Source: Bacillota bacterium
GTDB lineage: Bacteria; Bacillota; Clostridia; Lachnospirales; Lachnospiraceae
Reading direction: 5' to 3'
Assembly (NCBI GenBank): GCA_023436065.1
Contig: JAEZKU010000003.1
Coordinates: 1 to 30,143, forward strand
Length of the DNA stretch: 30,143 nt
Below are positions 1 to 8,528 of the stretch, one piece after another (the stretch's first letter is position 1; every line of letters begins with the position of its first letter). Below the pieces are notes generated by a model, which saw nothing but the letters and a program-made list of their open reading frames with translations, was not told the origin of the DNA and ran no database searches. A program made the position numbers and the translations under genes.

Positions 1-464
1 GAAGCACCCTTTGTGTAAGTATTGTTCCCCGGCGACATCCTTGTGCTCTGAATAAAATTCATATTGAATTCTATCATTTCTAGGGATTGTTGTATTAACG
101 ACTTGTTACGATTATTGATTTCGACTAATCCTTGAATTGTTTTTTTAAGATTATCATGTATGATTGAAAGAGCCTTCTGCTCTTTTGGTTGCTTATCCAT
201 CAAGCCGATCAGGGTCCTTAAGGTAAAATCCCCTTTATTCCGGTTAATTACCGTTTTAATATTATCCATGATCGTCTCTCTCTTACGTTCCAGCTGGTTA
301 ATCCTTATGATTGCCTGCTGTTCCTTTTCTGTAATCTCCTGTAAGGAAGTAAGGTCATTTTTTACGATGACCCGGGTCTTCTCTTCCGCTATCGGGATTA
401 ATAGCTGATATTCGCCGTATTCCTGCTCCAGCGTACTAATCAAATCTTCAATTAAGCTTGCCAC
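1..464 (-). CDS. flgN: Flagellar export chaperone FlgN, C-terminus cut by window edge
   Basis: FlgN is a cytosolic chaperone that holds the hook-filament junction proteins FlgK and FlgL before flagellar type III export. Translating the minus strand from a GTG at 462-464 gives at least 154 residues with no stop before the window edge. It is almost entirely helical and rich in Glu, Lys and Gln. The C-terminal part has the family pattern NNRNKSLIQQSLEMIEF, expected for the FlgK/FlgL-binding helix. The start is set by a GGAGTGAGG ribosome binding site about 10 bases upstream; no in-frame ATG occurs near the N-terminus. flgM lies 100 bases upstream on the same strand, the usual flgM-flgN order of Clostridia, and flgK would be expected beyond the left edge. 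The identification rests on pattern and context, not on alignment. Confidence 0.8.
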   Translation of the reverse strand, partial: MASLIEDLISTLEQEYGEYQLLIPIAEEKTRVIVKNDLTSLQEITEKEQQAIIRINQLERKRETIMDNIKTVINRNKGDFTLRTLIGLMDKQPKEQKALSIIHDNLKKTIQGLVEINNRNKSLIQQSLEMIEFNMNFIQSTRMSPGNNTYTKGA

Positions 465-563
465 CGCTAAACCTCACTCCTTTGCTGTTTTTCAGTCATT
501 AACATAACAAGCGCCATTTTTTGTGCTAATACCAGCTTCAATGAACGGCGCTTGATTTATCTG

Positions 564-842
564 CTAATTAGACTCGCTAAAATATTCATCAATTAATTTA
601 TCCGCTACATCATTGATCGTAACATGATAGGTTCCGGCTTGCATCCGCTCTTTAATATCATTTACCGTAGCTTCTCTTACATCAGGAGTGCGTGCAACAA
701 TCTGTTTTGCTAACTGATAATCCTTTCCCGCCTGGGAAATCTCAAGCTTATCGCTAAAGCTGCCGCTCTTTGTCTTCGCAGTACTCTTAACACTGTTCGA
801 ATTGTATAACTGACTTACCTTATTGAATGCATCGATACGCAT
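564..842 (-). CDS. flgM: Anti-sigma-28 factor FlgM
   Basis: FlgM binds sigma-28 (sigma-D) and blocks late flagellar genes until the hook-basal body is complete and FlgM is exported. The 92-residue product has the family layout: a polar, disordered N-terminal half opening MRIDAFNKV, the segment DKLEISQAGKDYQLAKQ, and a C-terminal sigma-binding half with VREATVNDIKERMQAGTY followed by ADKLIDEY. The frame is open four codons further (GTG at 852-854). I chose the ATG at 842 because the AAGGTGG ribosome binding site sits just upstream of it and would overlap the earlier start. A sigma-D type promoter lies about 60 bases upstream (905-931), so the gene probably belongs to the regulon it controls. 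flgN follows. Confidence 0.9.
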   Translation of the reverse strand: MRIDAFNKVSQLYNSNSVKSTAKTKSGSFSDKLEISQAGKDYQLAKQIVARTPDVREATVNDIKERMQAGTYHVTINDVADKLIDEYFSESN

Positions 843-904
843 TCTTATCACCACCTTATCTACTCTCTAGGTTCCCATTGGTTTCCCACTGTTCTATAAC
901 ATAT

Positions 905-931
905 TTATCGGAAGATTTACCATTTTCATTA
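905..931 (-). promoter_or_regulatory. Sigma-D (sigma-28) type promoter of flgM
   Basis: On the minus strand the sequence reads TAATGAAA, 11 bases, TCCGATAA. The sigma-28 consensus is TAAAGTTT-N11-GCCGATAA, so the spacing is exact and the -10 element matches at 7 of 8 positions. It lies about 60 bases upstream of the flgM start. Visual match only. Confidence 0.7.
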
Positions 932-1051
932 GGGTGTTTTTAAAATTTCTATAAAATAAATAAAAACAAGCGTTAAAATGTATCCTCTCTCATCAATATG
1001 TACTAAACAGTATTTATGACTACTATATTTATCGGCACTTCATACTCATAA

Positions 1052-1115
1052 ATGAATAGGAATCCCCGCACTATTTTGGCTCTTGAACCCAAAATCATGC
1101 GGGGATTCCATTCAT
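1052..1115. terminator. Long hairpin downstream of the S41 protease gene, possible terminator
   Basis: Arms at 1052-1070 and 1098-1115 pair over about 18 bp (ATGAAT, one bulged base, GGAATCCCCGCA). An inner TTTTGG/CCAAAA pairing extends the stem. It lies about 45 bases past the protease stop codon. Neither strand has a clear T-run after the stem, so it may be a 3'-end protecting structure or an insulator rather than a classical terminator. The rest of 855-1158 holds only the flgM promoter. Confidence 0.5.
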
Positions 1116-1158
1116 CACGTAATTACCTCAATCATCAATATCACGGTTACTACTTCGC

Positions 1159-2415
1159 TTACTTTATCTTATTCTTAATTTCCTTGATCGCCCTCTGAAG
1201 CTGGTTATCCTTCTCAACAGGGATAGTAACCTCTTTCTTCATCGATTCGGTAAGATCAAGGGTGATGTCCGGGGTAATACCCTTACCATGGATATTTCTT
1301 CCCTTCGGTGTATAATACTTTGAGATCGTAAGCTTCACTGCTGTTCCGTCTGAAATCGGAATAATCTTCTGGACAATTCCTTTTCCATAGCTTGTTGTTC
1401 CGATAATCGTCGCTGCTTTATAATCCTGAAGAGCACCCGCAAAAATCTCAGAAGCACTGGCACTGTTGCCATTAATCAATACTGCCATCGGAACAGTAAC
1501 CTTAGTATTATCGGTTGCATACTCTTCTTCTCTCACATTGTTCTTGTCTTCCGTGTAGACCAAAAGCTCCTTCGGAAGCAGACGATCTAAAATCTTAACT
1601 ACCGCATCGAGTAATCCACCGGGATTATTGCGGACATCAACCACCAGGCCTTTCATACCCTTCTTCTCCAGCGTATTCACTGCAGTATTAAATTGATCCA
1701 CCGTGATGGCATCAAATTCTGTGATGGTGATGTATCCGATCTTATTATCCAGCATCTTGTATTCAATCGTAGGAACTTCGATCTTCCTTCTTGTAATCGT
1801 AAAGTTAATCGGTTCCTCCTTATTATCACGGATTACTGATACTTTTACAGTGGTACCGGCTTTACCCTTCAGCTTCGTCACCACCTGTGTCAGATCTTCC
1901 CCGGTAACCTCTTTTCCATTTACCTTATAAAGAATATCGCCGGGCAGCATACCTGCTTTATACGCAGGACCATCCTTAAAGGGTTTCACGATAGTGATGA
2001 CTCCCGTCTTGGCATCCTGGCTGACAGAAGCACCGATACCGAAATATACACCATTAGAGCCCTCTGTCATTTCCTGATATTCCTCTGCGGTGTAATAAGT
2101 GGAATAAGGGTCACCCAGACTTGCGATAAATCCCTTGTAAATACCATCCGTGAACTCCACGTCCTTCGTATCCTCAAGATAGTAATTATCGATCAACCTA
2201 TCCAGAAACTTAAGCTTTGCCTGTATCTGTTCATAATTAGCCTCGGTAAGACTCTGAGAGGAAATCTCTGCTGTGGAAAGGCTTTCCTTAGCCTTTGCCT
2301 CTGTTGTCTTTACATTATTAAAATCGGCGAATACAAGAGCCGCACCGACCGCTGATACAAGCAGCACAGCACTCAATATTCCGACCAGTAAACCTGTGAC
2401 AAAATTCTTCTTCAT
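1159..2415 (-). CDS. S41 family C-terminal processing peptidase (CtpA/CtpB-like)
   Basis: This is a membrane-anchored or secreted serine protease of the carboxy-terminal processing family, which cleaves protein C-termini outside the membrane. The product is 418 residues from the chosen ATG. Residues about 5-30 form one hydrophobic signal-anchor. A PDZ domain follows (about 105-190, GIGASVSQ and AGMLPGDILYKVNG). The S41 core has VVDVRNNPGG, NGNSASASEIFAGALQDY with the catalytic Ser at about residue 320, and TTSYGKGIVQ with the catalytic Lys 25 residues later, the same Ser-Lys spacing as in E. coli Prc. The frame opens at a TTG four codons earlier (2427), but that codon abuts the GGAGG, so I prefer the ATG at 2413-2415. 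The substrate is unknown. In Clostridia such proteases act in envelope maintenance or sporulation signalling, and nothing here decides between these. Confidence 0.92.
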   Translation of the reverse strand: MKKNFVTGLLVGILSAVLLVSAVGAALVFADFNNVKTTEAKAKESLSTAEISSQSLTEANYEQIQAKLKFLDRLIDNYYLEDTKDVEFTDGIYKGFIASLGDPYSTYYTAEEYQEMTEGSNGVYFGIGASVSQDAKTGVITIVKPFKDGPAYKAGMLPGDILYKVNGKEVTGEDLTQVVTKLKGKAGTTVKVSVIRDNKEEPINFTITRRKIEVPTIEYKMLDNKIGYITITEFDAITVDQFNTAVNTLEKKGMKGLVVDVRNNPGGLLDAVVKILDRLLPKELLVYTEDKNNVREEEYATDNTKVTVPMAVLINGNSASASEIFAGALQDYKAATIIGTTSYGKGIVQKIIPISDGTAVKLTISKYYTPKGRNIHGKGITPDITLDLTESMKKEVTIPVEKDNQLQRAIKEIKNKIK

Positions 2416-2452
2416 CGTAGTTTCCAATCCTCCACTCTATGGTAATATAGTT

Positions 2453-2479
2453 AAAAACGGGCAACCGGGTAGGTCGCCC
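2453..2479 (-). terminator. Intrinsic terminator after the CdaR-like gene
   Basis: On the minus strand GGGCGACC, loop TACCC, GGTTGCCC, then GTTTTTAAC. The 8-bp stem (one G-U pair) plus T-run lies just past the regulator's stop and before the protease start. The two genes are therefore probably separate transcription units. Confidence 0.75.
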
Positions 2480-2485
2480 ATATTT

Positions 2486-3574
2486 TTAGTAGTCCAGCTG
2501 CTCCATGTATTTCATATATTTCACGACCATCAGCGCAATCTTGAAGGTGATGGCATCTTCAAATACACGAAGATCCAGATTAGTACTCTTTTGTAGTTTA
2601 TCCAGTCTGTATACCAGCGTGTTACGATGAATATACAGCTGTCTTGAGGTCTCAGATACATTCAGGCTGTTCTCAAAGAACTTATTGATGGTAGTAAGTG
2701 TCTCCTCATCAAAATCATCAGGTGATTTGCCCTCAAAGATTTCTTTAATAAACATCTTACAGAGCGGCATCGGCAGCTGATAAATCAATCTTCCTATACC
2801 GAGATTGTTATATGCTACGACATTTCTGCCGCTATAGAATATCTTGCCGACATCCAATGCCATCTTTGCTTCCTTGTAAGATCTGGATACATCCTTAATC
2901 TCACTCACGATGGTTCCGTATGCAACATGCACCTTGGTCATCGCTTCCGTATTCAGCATATCAAGAATAACCTTTGCTGTTTTATTCAGATCTTCATAGG
3001 TTTCATTTTGCTTCACTTCCTTGACGAGAATGATATTCTTCTCATCCACTGCAGTAATGAAATCCTTAGTCTTTCCTGAAAACAGGCTTCGTACGGTTTC
3101 AAGGGCATTGGCATCCTTCTCATACTTTGTTTCAATAATGTATACTACGCGCTTGGCTTCCGTATCGATATGCAATTTTTTGGCACGATTATAGATATCA
3201 ACCAAAAGCAAATTGTCCAGCAACAGGTTCTTAATGAAATTATCCTTGTCATATCTCTCTTTATAAGCGACCAAAAGATTCTGAATCTGGAAGGATGCAA
3301 TCTTTCCAATCATGAATACATCCTCACTGTCACCCTTTGCTAAAATCACATATTCTAACTGATGTTCATCAAACACCTTGAAAAATTGATATCCCTGAAT
3401 CGCCTGACTATCAGCGGGTGAAGCAACAAAGGCCAATACGGCACTCTCATATTGCTCCGCATTTTCAATCGTCGTGGCAAGAACCTTACCCTCAGTGTCC
3501 ATTACACAAATATCAATTCGTGTGATTCCTTTTAATCCGTCAATGGTGCTTTGAAGTATCTGATTGGATATCAT
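2486..3574 (-). CDS. CdaR/PucR-type helix-turn-helix transcriptional regulator
   Basis: This is a 362-residue cytosolic DNA-binding regulator. The C-terminal 60 residues match the PucR/CdaR C-terminal HTH domain (NVSETSRQLYIHRNTLVYRL, then DKLQKSTNLDLRVFEDAITF). The N-terminal 110 residues contain RIDICVMDTEGKVLATT, resembling the sugar-diacid or PAS-like sensing domain of CdaR proteins. The middle section is GGDEF-like in pattern only. Related proteins control sugar-acid, purine or carbohydrate use and are often encoded next to the shared MsmK/UgpC ATPase, which is the upstream neighbour here. The start has AAGGAGTG 5 bases upstream. The ligand and target genes are not known; control of the adjacent ATPase gene is an inference from position. 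Confidence 0.82.
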   Translation of the reverse strand: MISNQILQSTIDGLKGITRIDICVMDTEGKVLATTIENAEQYESAVLAFVASPADSQAIQGYQFFKVFDEHQLEYVILAKGDSEDVFMIGKIASFQIQNLLVAYKERYDKDNFIKNLLLDNLLLVDIYNRAKKLHIDTEAKRVVYIIETKYEKDANALETVRSLFSGKTKDFITAVDEKNIILVKEVKQNETYEDLNKTAKVILDMLNTEAMTKVHVAYGTIVSEIKDVSRSYKEAKMALDVGKIFYSGRNVVAYNNLGIGRLIYQLPMPLCKMFIKEIFEGKSPDDFDEETLTTINKFFENSLNVSETSRQLYIHRNTLVYRLDKLQKSTNLDLRVFEDAITFKIALMVVKYMKYMEQLDY

Positions 3575-3661
3575 GATTTCACTCCTTTATATTATATTTC
3601 ATATTCCTATAAAAATTCATAAATCTGCTTCATTCGGTAAAACGGTCACGTTATAAAAGAT

Positions 3662-3690
3662 ATTTTAACATTGATTTCGTCATAAGTAAA
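3662..3690 (-). promoter_or_regulatory. Probable sigma-A promoter of the CdaR-like gene
   Basis: On the minus strand TTTACT, 17 bases, TAAAAT, about 90 bases before the regulator start. It matches 4/6 and 5/6 of the -35 and -10 consensus at ideal spacing. Together with the terminator at 3834-3860 it is what the 303-base gap 3575-3877 contains; the rest is AT-rich without further structure. Confidence 0.45.
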
Positions 3691-3833
3691 CTAATTTTAT
3701 AAAAAATACACAAACACTTTCGTGTAAATCTATCAAATAATGAAAACCGGAATATTGTTTATTGGATAAACTATTCTCCCAAAATCAAGAGGTATAAGGT
3801 AATTCCTGCTATAGCCACGCTATTGTAATACAA

Positions 3834-3860
3834 TCAAAAACAGGGAACGCATCGCGTTCC
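3834..3860 (-). terminator. Intrinsic terminator of the ugpC/msmK gene
   Basis: On the minus strand CAGGGAACGC, loop GAT, GCGTTCCCTG, followed directly by TTTTTGATT. A perfect 10-bp GC-rich stem with a T-run lies just past the ATPase stop. Confidence 0.9.
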
Positions 3861-3877
3861 CTGTGATTTTATACTTA

Positions 3878-4993
3878 CTAGTTAGTAATAACCTTATCAG
3901 TTTCTTTGTCAAATACATGAAGTTTGGACATATCAAATGCAATCTTCAAGGTATCATCAGGTCTAGCTGTTGTACGAGGATTAACACGAGCAGTAATCTC
4001 AAGTGTCTCATCAACATTTAAGTATAAGTTAACTTCTGCACCTAATAACTCGTATACTCTTACAGTAGCTTCGATCACACTTTCAGGAGAGCTGTTGATG
4101 AATACCTCTTCATCATGGATATCTTCAGGACGAATACCGATTACAACAGTCTTTCCTTCATAACCGCCGTCGATTACCTTCTTAGCCTTTGCTTCAGGAA
4201 GCTTAACAGTATTAGCTCCAAAGGTAGCATATACATCATTGCCCTTCTTCGCAATCGTTGCATCGATGAAGTTCATCTGAGGTGAACCCATGAATCCGGC
4301 AACGAATAAGTTGTTCGGCTTATCATATAAGTTCTGAGGAGTATCTACCTGCTGAATGAAACCATCCTTCATAACTACGATTCTGGTACCAAGTGTCATA
4401 GCCTCTGTCTGGTCATGTGTTACATAGATAAAGGTTGTCTGTAAAACCTGATGTAACTTGGAAAGCTCAACACGCATCTGTACTCTCAACTTAGCATCCA
4501 GGTTTGATAAAGGCTCATCCAAAAGGAATACCTTAGGACTACGTACGATTGCACGACCGATAGCAACACGCTGTCTCTGACCACCGGAAAGAGCCTTCGG
4601 CTTACGATCTAATAAATGCTCAATATCAAGGATCTTAGCTGCTTCGTGTACCACTTTATCGATCTCGTTCTTAGGAACTTTTCTTAACTTTAAACCGAAA
4701 GCCATATTGTCATATACGGACATATGCGGATATAAAGCGTAGTTCTGGAATACCATCGCAATATCTCTGTCCTTCGGTTCTACATCGTTAACCAGCTTAT
4801 CTCCGATCCACAGCTCACCCTGTGAAATCTCTTCGAGACCTGCGATCATACGAAGAGTTGTGGATTTACCACAGCCTGAAGGTCCAACGAAGATGATGAA
4901 CTCTCTATCAGCTATTTCAAGATTGAAATCTTTAACAGCGATAACTCCGTTAGGATACTGCTTTGTTATGTTTTTTAATGATAAACTTGCCAT
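3878..4993 (-). CDS. ugpC: Carbohydrate ABC importer ATPase, UgpC/MsmK type
   Basis: The 371-residue ATPase would power sugar or glycerol-phosphate import from the cytosolic face of CUT1-type ABC importers. Visible motifs are Walker A GPSGCGKST (about 38-46), Q-loop VFQNYALYPHMSVYDNMAFG, signature LSGGQRQRVAIGRAI, Walker B VFLLDEPLSNLDAKLR and switch VTHDQTEAMTLG. The C-terminal 130 residues form the OB-fold (TOBE) regulatory domain with GIRPEDIHDE. Length and layout are those of MalK/MsmK/UgpC. No permease or binding-protein genes are adjacent, which fits the shared MsmK-type ATPase that serves several distant sugar importers in Firmicutes. The start is supported by AGGAGGATATAAA directly upstream. 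A strong terminator follows. Confidence 0.93.
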   Translation of the reverse strand: MASLSLKNITKQYPNGVIAVKDFNLEIADREFIIFVGPSGCGKSTTLRMIAGLEEISQGELWIGDKLVNDVEPKDRDIAMVFQNYALYPHMSVYDNMAFGLKLRKVPKNEIDKVVHEAAKILDIEHLLDRKPKALSGGQRQRVAIGRAIVRSPKVFLLDEPLSNLDAKLRVQMRVELSKLHQVLQTTFIYVTHDQTEAMTLGTRIVVMKDGFIQQVDTPQNLYDKPNNLFVAGFMGSPQMNFIDATIAKKGNDVYATFGANTVKLPEAKAKKVIDGGYEGKTVVIGIRPEDIHDEEVFINSSPESVIEATVRVYELLGAEVNLYLNVDETLEITARVNPRTTARPDDTLKIAFDMSKLHVFDKETDKVITN

Positions 4994-5181
4994 TTTATAT
5001 CCTCCTACATTTTCTTCAATTCAATGTTCTTGTACGATTAACTATGGCTTTATGATACACCATTTCAAGGGCATTAACCATATCCCATTTTAACAAATTA
5101 CTTTTTGCCCTTTTGTATAATTTGTATATTCAAATTTAAAAAAAGTAGATTTACCGATAATCCGCTGAATATTGGCTTAAT

Positions 5182-6066
5182 TTACTGTCTATATTCAATA
5201 AAACCTTCGCCCATAACCTCTCTTACGTCACTGACTATAACAAAGCATTTTGGGTCGATTCGCTTAGAAATCTCTATAATTTTAACAATTTCTTTGTTAG
5301 AAACCACACAAAACAACATTTTCTTATCCCGATTGGAATACATGCCTGTGGCGTTGACTCCGGTCACACCACGGTCCATATGATGCATTATTGCATGTGC
5401 GATTTCGGCATAATCATCCGAGATGATATAAGCCATTTTGGAGAACTTTAGACCCTCCAGAATACCGTCCGACACCTTAGTCGTGACGAACACGGCAATC
5501 AACGCATAGAGCGCATTGCCCAGGCCAAAGACTAAGGCACCGATAATGATGATGGCGCCGTCGATGACGATCAGAATCTGGGGAACCGATATATGTTTGT
5601 TCTTAAAATGAAGCAGGGTCGCCAGAAGATCCGTTCCACCGGTAGAGGCCTGTACTGAAAAGACCAATCCTATTCCTACACCGCTGATGGCTCCGCCCAT
5701 GATTGAGGCAAGCAGATAATCATTCAGATGCAGATCGTAAATCGGTATCACGGCCAATGAAAGAGAAAAGGCAAAGGTACCAAACAGAGAGGTGAACAGG
5801 AACCGGAAGCCCCTTGACTTAATCGCCAATAAAAACAGCGGCACATTACAGATTACCGTGAAAAGCCAGATCGGAAAACCTCCATCGATTATCGTCCTTG
5901 TGAGATATTTTACAACAATGGCAAGACCGGATACGCCCCCTGTTACCAGCTGCATCGGCTCATAGACCAGATTGACTCCGATCGCCATTAAAAAGGAACC
6001 CGTCAAAATCGCCATGTACTTGCGAAGCACCAGAATGTTCTTATTATAAATCTTTCTTGTCGGCAT
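5182..6066 (-). CDS. YitT family membrane protein (DUF161/DUF2179)
   Basis: The integral membrane protein is 294 residues long and of unproven function. The N-terminal two thirds carry about six hydrophobic segments, with the family motifs GVNLVYEPMQLVTGGVSGLA and VQASTGGTDLLATLLHF. The C-terminal 90 residues form the soluble DUF2179 domain, including DRGVTGVNATGMYSN and REVMGEGFIEY. This is the normal full-length architecture of Firmicutes YitT proteins. The frame is open 6 codons further upstream, but GAGG sits 6 bases before the ATG at 6066 giving MPTRKI, so that start is used. It appears monocistronic. Confidence 0.9.
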   Translation of the reverse strand: MPTRKIYNKNILVLRKYMAILTGSFLMAIGVNLVYEPMQLVTGGVSGLAIVVKYLTRTIIDGGFPIWLFTVICNVPLFLLAIKSRGFRFLFTSLFGTFAFSLSLAVIPIYDLHLNDYLLASIMGGAISGVGIGLVFSVQASTGGTDLLATLLHFKNKHISVPQILIVIDGAIIIIGALVFGLGNALYALIAVFVTTKVSDGILEGLKFSKMAYIISDDYAEIAHAIMHHMDRGVTGVNATGMYSNRDKKMLFCVVSNKEIVKIIEISKRIDPKCFVIVSDVREVMGEGFIEYRQ

Positions 6067-6268
6067 AATTAACCTCATTTCCATGTTATATTATTTATCA
6101 ACATGCTGACATCTTCGATCCCTGATTAGCAGGCATTGTCGGATTGTGGGCTGCGAAGCCGTTGCTGTTAATTTTTATAATCCTCATATCTATCGTAATT
6201 ATTCACTACCTGTATGCTCCGCTGCAAGCTGTTGTTTCAGCTGACTGTTATAGCTTCTGCTACAGGCT

Positions 6269-7183
6269 TTAATCGATGGTCAGCTTCTTCAACTGTACGG
6301 CAGCCTGAACCGGATCCATCTCGAAGCCGCTATTTTGTTCTTCCCCTGCCAGCCTCAGAAATGTGATCTGCTCCGCGGTCAGTTCACCGTAGTGTTCTGC
6401 ATAATTGATTTTGTCCTGCAAAGACAAATTCGAAGTCAGCTTCGGATACAGCTCCTCCAGATATACCTGAATCTCTGCACTTGTATCCAGTTCTTTTATT
6501 TTCTCTATAAATTCACCGGTAAACACCTGGGTAGGTTCAGAATGGATCTCCTCCTCACCGGCTGTACCTGTCATGGTCGGCAACGGTGACTCCTCTTCAG
6601 GCAAGAAATCAGCCAGACTGGTGCCTACGGGAACAACCCGCTCCTCAAAAATCTCTGTAAATAAATCCTCCGGAACTACGGTATAATAGCTAATGTCCGT
6701 TCCAAGGAGATCCTCAGCCATCAGAACTCCGTATTCAAACACACTTTCCTCCTCCAGATATTTTGTGACAGAAGAAAATTTAATAATCTGAGGTATCTCA
6801 GGCTTGATTATAATCAGCTTTCGATACAGGGTATCAGACATCACCAGCTTTGTATCAAGAGGTATTGAAATATAGGCCAGTTTTCCCCTCCGGCTGTTGA
6901 ATACTTCAAGCAGAAGCCTGCTGATTCGATGATCCTCATGATCATAGCAGTAAATCAGATTCTTCGAAATCTCATCCACACTTGGTACAGTGATCGGTTC
7001 CGGGGTCGGCGTCAGTTCCATGATCTCGGGCTCTTTTTGTTCGACAGCCCCAAGCTTCATAGTAACTTGATACCCTACTACCGCTGCACCAAGCAAAATT
7101 GTGACAATAAAAAAGGATTGTAAAAATCCTCTGATAAACATACGCTGTGCAGTTAGCTTCTTCCGTTTCTTTGATTTAGCCAA
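6269..7183 (-). CDS. Membrane-anchored protein with weak LytR-CpsA-Psr (LCP)-like domain
   Basis: The 304-residue protein opens with a basic stretch (MAKSKKRKKLTAQR) and one transmembrane segment (about 19-43), so most of it lies outside the cell. After a short Pro/Thr linker the segment with KLAYISIPLDTKLVMSD resembles the start of an LCP domain, where the family has IPRDT-like strands. The conserved Arg residues used for pyrophosphate binding are not apparent, and the usual Asp-rich loops are missing. About residues 195-215 form an acidic low-complexity linker (EEESPLPTMTGTAGEEE), followed by a helical C-terminus. It may be a degenerate, non-catalytic LCP relative that binds cell-wall polymers. 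That reading is inference; hypothetical membrane protein is the safe label. Confidence 0.6.
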   Translation of the reverse strand: MAKSKKRKKLTAQRMFIRGFLQSFFIVTILLGAAVVGYQVTMKLGAVEQKEPEIMELTPTPEPITVPSVDEISKNLIYCYDHEDHRISRLLLEVFNSRRGKLAYISIPLDTKLVMSDTLYRKLIIIKPEIPQIIKFSSVTKYLEEESVFEYGVLMAEDLLGTDISYYTVVPEDLFTEIFEERVVPVGTSLADFLPEEESPLPTMTGTAGEEEIHSEPTQVFTGEFIEKIKELDTSAEIQVYLEELYPKLTSNLSLQDKINYAEHYGELTAEQITFLRLAGEEQNSGFEMDPVQAAVQLKKLTID

Positions 7184-7241
7184 ACGATCACCCCTTACTA
7201 CAAGCTATTCTATCATAGGAAGAGTCGTTAATCAATGTGTC

Positions 7242-7270
7242 TTTATCTGAAACCTCTTCTATGCTATAAT
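7242..7270 (+). promoter_or_regulatory. Probable sigma-A promoter with extended -10
   Basis: TTTATC, 17 bases, TATAAT preceded by TGC (extended -10), about 100 bases upstream of the reductase start at 7372. The -10 is a consensus match; the -35 is weak. Confidence 0.5.
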
Positions 7271-7371
7271 AAAGACAAGCAGATAAGACCGACAAACTTA
7301 AGGTCAGAAAAAGTGAGAGGTCATGAATGAAATATAATTTTACCACAGCAGCGGCAGATAAGGAGAGAAAC

Positions 7372-8103
7372 ATGAATAAAAAGACAGTATTGGTAACCGG
7401 CTCCTCCAGAGGAATAGGAAAAGCAATCGCGGTTAAATTCGCGAAAAAAGGCTATCACGTCGTTATCAACTGTGCGCATAACGAGGAAGCCCTTCTGAAG
7501 ACAAAAGCAGAGATCGAAGGTTATCAGGTATCCTGCCTTGCATATCTTGGAGACATGGGGGATATCGCAACGGCGAAGGAATTATTCCGCCAGATCAAGA
7601 AGCTATATGGTCATGTAGATGTGCTTGTGAATAATGCCGGAATCTCTTATGTTGGTTTATTCACCGATATGAAACCGGAGGATTGGAGCAGAGTCATCAA
7701 TACCAATCTCACCTCGGTATTTAACTGCTGCTCCCTCGCGGTACCGGATATGGTGAAGAACAAGTCCGGCAAGATCATCAATATTTCTTCCGTATGGGGC
7801 AATGTCGGTGCCTCCTGTGAAGTAGCCTATTCCGCATCCAAAGGCGGTATGAACGCCTTCACCAAGGCTCTTGCCAAAGAGCTTGCTCCGAGCAACATTC
7901 AAGTCAATGCGGTCGCCTGTGGTGCAATTGATACGGAAATGAATCAGTGGCTCGAGGATTCCGAGCTTATGAGTCTTATCGAGGAAATACCCGCAAACCG
8001 GCTCGGTCGTGCTGAAGAGGTAGCCGATCTGGTATATCACCTGGCCTATAAGAATGAATATCTTACCGGACAGATTATCGGTCTGGATGGGGGTTGGATT
8101 TAG
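7372..8103 (+). CDS. ymfI: Short-chain dehydrogenase/reductase, probable EF-P 5-aminopentanone reductase (YmfI-like)
   Basis: The 243-residue NAD(P)H-dependent reductase is of classical SDR type. Cofactor motif TGSSRGIG (about 9-16), NNAG near residue 85, catalytic Ser in NISSVWG and YSASK with the catalytic Tyr and Lys are all present. C-terminal GLDGGWI is typical of FabG-like SDRs. The segment KIINISSVWGNVGASCEVAY, followed by AKELAPSNIQVNAVACG, resembles YmfI. In Bacillus subtilis YmfI reduces 5-aminopentanone on elongation factor P. FabG or another SDR cannot be excluded, and no efp gene is in the window. The upstream in-frame ATG at 7327 is rejected because GGAGAG sits just before the ATG at 7372 and the SDR fold begins right after it. 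It is the only plus-strand gene in the left third. Confidence 0.88.
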   Translation: MNKKTVLVTGSSRGIGKAIAVKFAKKGYHVVINCAHNEEALLKTKAEIEGYQVSCLAYLGDMGDIATAKELFRQIKKLYGHVDVLVNNAGISYVGLFTDMKPEDWSRVINTNLTSVFNCCSLAVPDMVKNKSGKIINISSVWGNVGASCEVAYSASKGGMNAFTKALAKELAPSNIQVNAVACGAIDTEMNQWLEDSELMSLIEEIPANRLGRAEEVADLVYHLAYKNEYLTGQIIGLDGGWI

Positions 8104-8108
8104 AAGGT

Positions 8109-8528
8109 TTACATTTCCTTGGAATACTTTCCAAGGTAGAACATAACCAACAGGTAATGCAGCAGAAATGCACCTACAATAACCAATGTCAGCCACAGGG
8201 GACCATCAATCAATATATTCAGATAGACAATCACCATAAAGAACCAGCAGCTGATATCACTTGCCTTTGCCTTCGCTCTGTTCCTAAGGCTGATATTTCT
8301 TTCGTCCTTTCTCTCAATCACAGATTGCTTCATCCTCGCAGGTGACTTTGATTCTATCCTTAAGATAATCGCACTTAAGACTCCGCTTATTGCGAAGGAA
8401 ACTCCCACACCCAGCAGTACTCCTACCAGGCCCTGACTCGGATTGGGCAATTGCAGATAAATCGCCAAAGCGATTAATATAACCGCACCAATGATGATCT
8501 GAATATAACTCCTTCTTGTTTTAATCAT
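8109..8528 (-). CDS. DUF2178-like integral membrane protein
   Basis: The 139-residue membrane protein has four predicted hydrophobic segments in two pairs, separated by a polar, basic loop (about residues 60-90, MKQSVIERKDERNISLRNRA). That loop and the pairing match the DUF2178 proteins often encoded next to small XRE regulators. The start is the ATG at 8526-8528: it overlaps the last 8 bases of the XRE gene (ATGATTAA) and is preceded by GAGGAGG, so the pair is translationally coupled. The frame extends 12 codons further but without its own binding site. Its role is unknown; such pairs are often self-regulating two-gene units. It converges on the reductase gene with only 5 bases between the stops. 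Confidence 0.75.
   Translation of the reverse strand: MIKTRRSYIQIIIGAVILIALAIYLQLPNPSQGLVGVLLGVGVSFAISGVLSAIILRIESKSPARMKQSVIERKDERNISLRNRAKAKASDISCWFFMVIVYLNILIDGPLWLTLVIVGAFLLHYLLVMFYLGKYSKEM

Noticed and set aside
6085..6268. Possible small gene or terminator downstream of the LCP-like gene
   Set aside because: Only a short frame of about 24 codons and weak CTGTA/TACAG pairing without a T-run; not supportable.
7188..7373. 61-codon minus-strand frame upstream of the LCP-like gene
   Set aside because: Covers the promoter and 5' end of the reductase gene on the other strand; low complexity (Leu/Ser rich) and no binding site.
7657..8196. 179-codon minus-strand frame
   Set aside because: Antisense shadow of the reductase gene; the plus-strand SDR motifs are decisive.
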